This document shows positions 57,521-64,000 of a stretch of DNA of 64,000 nucleotides, in pieces. Source of the stretch: Moniliophthora roreri (taxonomy: Eukaryota > Basidiomycota > Agaricomycetes > Agaricales > Marasmiaceae); the NCBI GenBank assembly GCA_001466705.2, contig LATX02000144.1:1-64000 (forward strand). Direction: 5' to 3'. The position numbers and the translations under genes were made by a program. Under the pieces are notes generated by a model. That model worked only from the letters and a program-made list of their open reading frames with translations. It searched no databases and was not told where the DNA came from. Position 1 is the stretch's first letter, and each line of letters starts with the position of its first letter.

Positions 57521-58425
57521 TGCGTGTTCGTTTCCCAGCAGGTACTTGAAGGTTGAACCTCCTCACATATATTCACGGCGTGTCAAGTACCAGGACCAAA
57601 CGACAATGTAACATCTTTCGACCCAGGACTCTACAAATATGAAAAGGAAAATTCTATATCCATCTCAAACGCGATCCTGGTTTCCCTTAACCGTCATGTC
57701 AATGTCAACGGACTCGATGCCAGCAGGGAGTCAATTCAAGGACACTCCCAATCCGATAGAACGACGAGAAGGGGGCGTAAATTCAATCTGAGTGAAATTT
57801 CGTCAGTCTGTGCCTATGCCCACCAAAAAGAACTTCTTTGCTAACGACTTCTATCGCAGTATACTGTTGGAATTTGAAGAATCCTCATCTTACCCTACCA
57901 AGATTGAAGCGTAATCACCACCGTGAAATACAAAATCTACTCTTGGCACTACCATCGGACCTATAACACTCCACGAACATGCTTTTAGCGAATTTTTGGA
58001 GACCGTTTGAGCCTTTTGAACGATTCGGAATGTTTATGTTCATCGGGCAGATCGAAGTTCAAATCATTATCGAATCTGACGCGCAAGAAACACTCCATAC
58101 CGTAACGTCATTTTCAGAGCGCCGTCGGGCTTCATTGGGCGGCCATCAGACTGACTTTTCTTGGCCCGACCAGTAATTTGCTTCATTTCAGAGACTAAAT
58201 GCTTATCGTTTGGCTCGAAACTCTCGACTAAGCCTTCCCACCCCTGACCACGCTCATCTCGCCCTCTGCTTTCTGGAGATGCAGTCCGATTTTGATTATC
58301 CTCGAAGAATAGTGGTTGATGGCACCGACCCGAGAGTCAATCACTAAGGAGGCTCGTGATCTCTGAATGTTGGAACCTTCGACGAGCTGGGAACGTGGGG
58401 TCCACCGTACAACCATCGTCGCATG
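57521..58425. other. No recognised gene
   Basis: Short frames on both strands, none with a recognisable domain. The stretch near 57979-58176 keeps a plus frame of 65 codons without features. Confidence 0.35.
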
Positions 58426-59805
58426 GCACGAACTAAAATGGCTTTAGTTTTACCTTCACTTTTGAAGGTGAGTACTCACAGACGTTCTGCTTCTGTTCTC
58501 GACCTAACGCAGTCATGTCCTTCCTAGGTGAATTCATTCAAGTTCGTGGTATCAAGGACACTCGTCAAACGAACCCCAATGGAGATCTTTCACAAGACAA
58601 TGTGACTGCACTCGCAAAACGAACCTGTGAGATCGATGGCAGCCCAATTTCGATGATCCCTACTGGAACAACATCAGAGCAATCACAAACAGTGTGCTAT
58701 GCGAACGAGGCCGTCTATCCCGAAACTCGCACACACTCACTGTCAGGGTCGTCATCGACGATCCCAACGCGCAAATGTTCTGGGTGGATCGGATAGAGTA
58801 TACACCTCTCCCTTGAAGATAGATGGCAGTGACCCAAGCATACGCTGTGATAATTCTACGGGTAATTGGAGGGCGGTGGGTACTCTGGGTCATGGAACGT
58901 TTCAGACAGGCGCTAGTTTATTGTTCAACTTCAGTGGTAAGTCCATAAAAGTTTCCCGAACCTGCTTCGAGTACTCATTAGCGTCATCCTAGAGACTTCA
59001 GTGTCTCTCTATGAGTTCAATGAAGGCTCACATCAGGATTGGCAGACAGCCAGTGGCCGTTACTATATCGATAACTCTGGCAATACTGCATTCGAGGTAC
59101 CAGGCAACAAGCGGCAACCGAACCGACTTTCAGAATGTGCTTCATTTCACCACCCGAACCTCTCTCCCGGTTTTCACGAAATGGCCTTGACTTACACCGG
59201 TGCACGCAGTGGCCAGTAGCTCACCAATGGCTACCTATACGTTACTGCCAGCGAGGGTAGTGCGCCATTGAACTCTTCGGAGACGACGATGGATACGTTA
59301 CCAACACGGGGTCGGTTTTCAACCCTGCTGCGAGCTCCAGTACGCCCGGAGGTCCAATCGTTGGAAGCGTGATAGGGGCGTGGCAGGACTTGTGCTCCTT
59401 GTATCAGCCATCTTCTTGTTCCTCAGACGGCGAAAAGCCAAGAAGGATAGTGAGGGTCAACGGTATGACGTCGCTATTCCATTCTATCCTGACAAGATGC
59501 ACGCTGTCAATGAGGCCGATAAAATGGTGCCCCAGTCTGTACACGGCTATACACGGCTGGTCATGCCACCGGCGGCTGCCAACCCGGTTTACGACCCATA
59601 TATCTCGCTGGATGAGCGTGGTTCTCTATATGGAACGGGCGCTTCAGCGGCAAGCCGCTCAAACCAGGACTTTGCTGGTATGAAGAATGCACAGAGGGAT
59701 GCGGTGTCACAGGAAGTTGTCGAGAGGTGCCATCAGGATATCAGTCTCAGATACCCCCAAGGGAGAACAGTGATAGATGTACCTCCTAACTACACTGAAC
59801 AGTGA
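58426..59805 (+). pseudogene. Membrane-anchored protein with two beta-sandwich ectodomains, disrupted
   Basis: The layout matches a large Agaricomycete membrane-protein family: end of a first beta-sandwich (NSHTLTVRVVIDDPNAQMFW, VDRIEYTP near 58780), a second (DPSIRCDNSTGNWRAVGTLG, then SVSLYEFNEG near 59000), a transmembrane helix (AGLVLLVSAIFLFLRRRK near 59380-59430), and a cytoplasmic tail ending IDVPPNYTEQ. Breaks: a frame change near 58800, an in-frame TAG at 59217-59219, and a one-base loss in the G-run near 59370 just before the helix. The signal-peptide exon is not found. The tail alone is open from 59380 to 59805. Confidence 0.7.
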
Positions 59806-60398
59806 TATGTAAGTAGACACGCCCTGATCGTAATACTACTATCATGCTGTTAACTTTGACTTGTTGGCGTGGATCTTAGTATTGCGACTTAGCGTATTGC
59901 CGTATCTGAAGCATTTCAGCTGCTATCAGAAAGTAGTATCGCGAAGGATATACTTATACAGCAGTAACAGAGTGAACTGAATACATCCCTGAGCCACGGA
60001 TCATTAACACCCTTCTACGGAACTCTCGTTCTACAAAGTAGCAAATTCGCGGATCAGATCATACTAGTGCAATTGAAGGTGGAGTGGAGACCGGATTCCT
60101 CATATTTTATCATCCATCAGAACGATACTAGTGTGACAGGGTCACTCTCTTTTATGTGGTCGCAAGGCAAGGCATAGCCTGTAGCTATTGATGTTCATGC
60201 AGCAAATGAGGCACCTCCTGACATCGGCTTTCTAGTAGTAGCGACAGGGAAAAGGAGCATCGCTCTTTGCTTTAACTAGAACACTGTGGCGCAAGTCTGA
60301 GATTCTTCTATTCTAAATGAATAGCCTCTTTGGGATCCTCGGAACCAAAATTAGTGCTATGACAAGATCTGAAGCATGCTCATCAGCAGAAACCGTGT
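59806..60398. other. Intergenic, no supported gene
   Basis: No coding potential seen. Possibly the 3' flank of the disrupted membrane-protein gene. Confidence 0.4.
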
Positions 60399-60512
60399 AG
60401 TGCTATAATGGGTTCCCCTCCACCTGCAGGGTATTATGACCCTTAAAACCAGTCATAACCCCCACAAACCAGGCCACAACCAGGTTATAATCCCCCTGGA
60501 GCTAGGTTATAG
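60399..60512. mobile_element. MITE-like palindromic element
   Basis: About 114 bp bounded by GTGCTATAA and its complement TTATAGCAC. An internal stem TTATGAC ... GTCATAA lies at about 60434-60458, and there are further TTATAA-type motifs. No target-site duplication could be confirmed. Too short to encode anything. Confidence 0.45.
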
Positions 60513-60900
60513 CACTTTCCGGTTTTTGCCGATGCTACAGGGCATCACGCACATGAAAGTATCAGTGATAACATTTTGACTTGATTTTGACAAGATGTCA
60601 CCCATTGACTCAATTTGAGCACACCTTTGTCCTACAAGCTCCCTGAGTACATCAGACACTGAGCTGCAGTTGACCAATAATTTAACCGTATTAAGGCCTT
60701 CAGGACTCTCAGAATCAAATACGATCTGCAAGCGGAAGGCTGAGTTTATGGTAGACGCGAAACACCTGCCGTCTCCGTCGTGGGAAAGTGTATTAGCTGT
60801 CGCGCTCAATGACTCATCCAATACACTGCCACATTGTTGAGGGCCTTGGGCCTGCACAAGTCTCGACACAGCAAGTGAAGCTAGGTACGCCGGAGACAGT
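60507..60900 (-). CDS. Possible secreted protein whose stop codon lies in the MITE-like end
   Basis: The minus frame carries a signal-peptide-like stretch (LSPAYLASLAVSRLVQAQG near 60880-60830), then QQCGSVLDESLSATANTL and Cys-containing sequence (DGRCFASTINSAFRLQIVFD, LLVNCSSVSDVLRELVGQRC). It ends KNRKVL followed by TAA. The last codons and the stop are the terminal bases of the element at 60399-60512. No clear start exon. Confidence 0.4.
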
Positions 60901-61141
60901 ACGCCGGAAAACCCCGCAAATTCTTACATGAATGCATAGTACTTTTTTCAGCTTTGTCACGAATCACTAATCTTCTGAAAAACCGCTCGTCATCGGTCCC
61001 AATCGTTGTTGCCGAAGAGCCCGTGGATGGGCCCCGACGTCGGTCAATTCTAGTCATCAGCCATGAGAGACTAGATTCACCCGGACAATGACTCGGGCAA
61101 CAATCGCAAATTATACAGGTCCACATTTAGAAAATGTCCGG

Positions 61142-61150
61142 ATATATAAA
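61142..61150 (+). promoter_or_regulatory. TATA box of the small heat shock protein gene
   Basis: ATATATAAA at 61142-61150, about 37-45 bp before the ATG at 61187. Strong TATA boxes are typical of stress genes. No convincing heat-shock element was found in the 100 bp upstream. Confidence 0.6.
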
Positions 61151-61186
61151 AGACGCTTTCCTTCCTCACTTCACCTCCTAACACCC

Positions 61187-62055
61187 ATGTCCCCAACATC
61201 TACCCCAAACCCTACGGGATCTCCCGGATCTGCTCTGCAGCCACAGTTCTCATCCCTTGAACGTGGTCTGGTACTTCAACTCGCCGGAAATATTGCTCGG
61301 CGTATTCTCGAGCAGAGACAGAGACTCGAGTTTGAAAGACGCAGAGGCATTTCTCGACAAGGGCCCGATTTTTGGTTGCCAAGGTGCGCATTTCGACTCT
61401 TATATTCACTCTTCGTGTAACTGACTTTTCGTCTTTCTATAGAGTGGATATTTTTGATGATCCCGATTCACCTGACGTTGTTGCAGTATTCGAATTGCCT
61501 GGAGTGAGAAGGGAGGACGCCAAAGTCAACGTTCGAGGTGGGAAACTCATCGTTGAAGGCGAAAGACGAATCCGATACAAGAGTTGGACCTCTGACTCTT
61601 GGGTCGATAGCGAACCCTCTGCTACCGACTCCCAAATCAACGACATGCATGACGTTGAAGATATCAATCCTGTTCCCAGAGCAGCTCAAGTACCACGCTC
61701 AGTCGCTGAACTGAGATATGGTCATTTCAAACGGGAATTCGCACTCCCCGAAGGAGTCAATGTGAGTACTTTTTCAAATGTTGTCCTAGTCAGTTCCCCA
61801 TATTATGCATCACCCCTAAACGAGTCAAATAACCCTCGGTTCCCATTTTTATTCCTTCCTTATGTGTCGAATAATGGAATTTTACTGACTTGTTTCTCTC
61901 CACAGCCTTCCCACATCCGCGTGTTGCATGAAAATGGCATGTTACACGTGCAGTGGCCACGCCACGCACCTTGTCGAGTCAACAGCCCGAAACGTGCGCT
62001 CTCTGAATCTACAGAGGAGTCAGCGACATCAAGGAAGCGACATTGCAGTAGATAA
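61187..62055 (+). CDS. Small heat shock protein, alpha-crystallin/Hsp20 family (221 aa)
   Basis: An ATP-independent chaperone that holds unfolding proteins. Exons 61187-61383, 61443-61761 and 61906-62055 (666 nt). The N-terminus is Ser/Pro-rich with an Arg/Glu/Gln helix. The alpha-crystallin domain starts VDIFDDPDSPDVVAVFELPG and continues with VNVRGGKLIVEGERR. It is interrupted by a Ser/Asp-rich insertion of about 45 residues, then resumes ELRYGHFKREFALPEGVN and ENGMLHVQWPR. The C-terminal tail is basic and lacks a clear I-x-I motif. Start MSPTSTPN was chosen because of the TATA spacing; an upstream in-frame extension exists. Confidence 0.9.
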
Positions 62056-62490
62056 CCTGCTGCGGTCTATCTTGGTTAATGACTCGAGGAATCATTTCAC
62101 CAGTCGTACTGGTAGGGTTCTCCCACCAGAACACCATACAATAGAAGGGTCACCCTATCGTTGGATCTAGATATTGTTGAGTGTCCACATCATTCTGCAT
62201 GTATTCTTCCCGCACACATCCCATCTCAGTGTATTGGTCTCACCACTTTCTCATCGTTCCTTATGATTGTCGCCATGTCGCCACGTCCTTTCTTAAATTA
62301 TCGCATTGTATTCTTGTTCACTAGCTCTTTCTCTTCTCCTCGGTTGTTATGGATATAACATGCAGTGCTAATACCTATGAATATACGCTTTGTAGTTTTA
62401 TAATCATTTTTCCGCGCTCCGCTCTATGGCATTTGTATCACTATCACATCTACTCAATGCATATCACGCCTGACTCGCCAAACTATTGAA
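62056..62490. other. Intergenic, no supported gene
   Basis: 3' flank of the small heat shock gene. No coding potential is recognised. Confidence 0.4.
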
Positions 62491-62841
62491 GTGCAACGAT
62501 GCGGCTGTGGAATCAATATGTGCCCCTCCCCGCCAGGTCATGAGCGCTGTCTGACATCGTGCTCCAGTAAACTTAGCTACGGGTTCTTTGACCCTGAGCC
62601 GGGGAATAGGGCTCGAAAACGGGATGCTGTTGAAGAACTTGCATTTGCAGGCGTCTTCGATGATTCTATTGATGATTCGTTCCCATCCAACACAGGAGAT
62701 CTTTATCGTCATAGAACCACTAGTACGGTGACCATAGGGAAAGTATGGAACGATGTAACTACAACGGAAATCAATAAATATATCAATAAATGTTACCGGG
62801 AACCTACTATGCCAGTTAAAAACGCGTGGAGTGTTAGTTGA
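62491..62841 (+). CDS. Unassigned Cys-containing open frame (116 codons)
   Basis: Begins MQRCGCGINMCPSPPGHERC. A Cys-rich N-terminus is followed by an acidic, Asp-rich middle. Its 3' end overlaps the convergent gene at 62834. No family; it may be chance. Confidence 0.25.
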   Translation: MQRCGCGINMCPSPPGHERCLTSCSSKLSYGFFDPEPGNRARKRDAVEELAFAGVFDDSIDDSFPSNTGDLYRHRTTSTVTIGKVWNDVTTTEINKYINKCYREPTMPVKNAWSVS

Positions 62842-63555
62842 TCAACTCACCACGTCTCAAAATTATCCTCCACAGCTCGGTACCGCAGCTTGACATAACA
62901 ATGGGTAATGTGTCTCCTTTTTCCAGAATCGAATTAACAGCAATCTCCTGAGAAGAAGTTCCATCAGACATATTTGTTAAACAGAAAGTGAACGTCGATT
63001 GGACAGACGGAGTGACAGTATAGGTAACCCTCATCGTTTGCGTAGGCGCCACGGTCCGTGAAATAGTAGCCCCCTAACAAAGGAGATCAGCTTTAGAGCC
63101 TACGGGCGTTCGACTAAAGCACCCTAAAGATGGCTTTGGTGTGCACGAAGAAAGCCAAATATGTCCCGGACTGGGCGTCGTTGCCGGTGCTAGATTGCAG
63201 TACACGACAACGAGCTGTGAAAAGGTCACTCATTTCAAAATCTGCATTCATATGTCCCAGCTAATTCGCTCCGACTCTGCGTGACAAAACACAAAAGTTC
63301 GTGAACCGGCTACTGGCGCCTCTCGGGCGCTTGTGGCCAACGCCCATGTAGGCCGTAGTGGTGTGTCCATTCTAGCTAAAGATGCAAATGGGGGATCGAG
63401 GAACACGGCAGAAACATTTTGCTGTAGCTGTAGTTGTCGGCGGGAGACGAATGGAGTCGGGTAGATCTCAGGTGGTTCGCTTGAAAGCATCGCATTAAAG
63501 GAGTCAAAGTCACGAAATATCTCACCTTTCAGGCATGCAACAAGGGATTCCTATC
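62834..63555 (-). CDS. Unassigned protein, C-terminal exons of a multi-exon gene
   Basis: Three exons join in frame: about 63530-63300 (GEIFRDFDSFNAMLSSEPPE, then LQQNVSAVFLDPPFASLARM), about 63265-63130 (NADFEMSDLFTARCRVLQSS, then GTYLAFFVHTKAIF), and 63073-62834 (GATISRTVAPTQTMRVTYTV, TFTFCLTNMSDGTSSQEIAV, MSSCGTELWRI). The stop is at 62834-62836. The first intron would be only about 34 nt. The last two exons look like beta-strands of a lectin-like or receptor-like fold. The 5' end is not determined. Confidence 0.5.
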
Positions 63556-63564
63556 ATCGTGTAT

Positions 63565-63742
63565 CGCATCATAGCGCGGCAACTGTACCGGTGCAATATG
63601 GAAGTTTCTCGGATTCTGAGATCGGTGCGAATTCACAAGCCTTTGACATAAGGCGCATCGTAGCACGGCAACTGTACCGGTGCAATATGGAAGAACCTCT
63701 GATTCTGAGATCAGTGCGAATTCACAAGCCTTTGACATCGGG
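63565..63742. repeat. Tandem duplication, two copies of 89 bp
   Basis: CGCATCATAGCGCGGCAACT starting at 63565 recurs at 63654 as a close copy. Both units contain TGTACCGGTGCAATATGGAA and GTGCGAATTCACAAGCCTTT. Similarity is about 90 percent by eye. Confidence 0.85.
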
Positions 63743-64000
63743 AATCACCAGCGCTCCCTACTTTTCGCCTCTTTCTGAACTTTGCACTGGACTGAATCAG
63801 TGTTTTCTATGCATTAGAGCGCAGTAGACTAGAATGTTCGGTGACTCACTTTCAGCGGAACCCTACTTTTCACTCTGCCAGGTTTTTTGCCGAAAATTGT
63901 AAACCGTGCAACCTCACATAACAGCTGCTGAAGTCTTAGAATTGCGATGGAACTTCGTTATATAACCAAATTAATGCACTGAAGATAATATGATAGGTGG
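63743..64000. other. No gene seen at right edge
   Basis: No coding potential beyond short frames. Confidence 0.35.

Overview
The window is nuclear DNA from a filamentous fungus, most likely a mushroom-forming basidiomycete (Agaricomycetes). The evidence is dense short introns of about 42-70 bp, genes with many tiny exons, Ty3/gypsy and pogo-type transposon relics, and fungal housekeeping genes. The class assignment is an inference from gene style; no species marker is visible.

Layout. 1-7,000 is AT-rich transposon debris: a Ty3/gypsy reverse transcriptase fragment, a large inverted repeat (862-2770 / 2898-4410), a broken pogo/Tigger-type transposase, and an AT-rich tract with a tRNA-like SINE head. 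8,075-13,213 holds two intact minus-strand genes: a 504-residue cytochrome P450 with 14 exons, and a MAP65/Ase1/PRC1-type spindle-midzone protein. 13,400-30,650 is segmentally duplicated DNA. Two direct units of about 7 kb each carry an inverted pair of one small secreted protein gene, giving four copies. The units are separated by a truncated copy of a downstream giant gene, and the second unit ends in a relic of ase1 exon 1. 32,277-43,971 is one minus-strand gene for a huge Ser/Pro/Thr-rich, RS-rich, coiled-coil protein with a possible PH-like segment. 44,380-51,185 is an array of four short-chain dehydrogenase (SDR) copies, two intact and two decayed, next to a 2-oxoglutarate/Fe(II) oxygenase (51,509-53,143). 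53,787-62,055 contains small housekeeping genes (RBX1/Roc1, RPB12/Rpc10, a small heat shock protein), a pseudogene for a membrane-anchored protein, and several unassigned genes. The right edge holds a plausible unassigned multi-exon gene and a short tandem duplication.

How the parts relate. ASE1 (midzone bundling), RBX1 (RING subunit of cullin ligases), RPB12 (shared RNA polymerase subunit) and the small HSP are core functions and look intact. The accessory content is the secreted-protein quartet, the P450, the SDR array and the 2OG oxygenase. The SDR array and the oxygenase adjoin, and an oxygenase relic lies inside the array, so they may have been duplicated together; a shared pathway is only a hypothesis.

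Limits. Three single-N positions (2200, 16757, 22994) mark assembly joins. Two are flanked by duplicated sequence and the third sits at a breakpoint inside a duplicated gene copy, so part of the apparent local duplication could be assembly artefact. Splice sites were read by eye from GT/GC-AG signals, frame continuity and family conservation.
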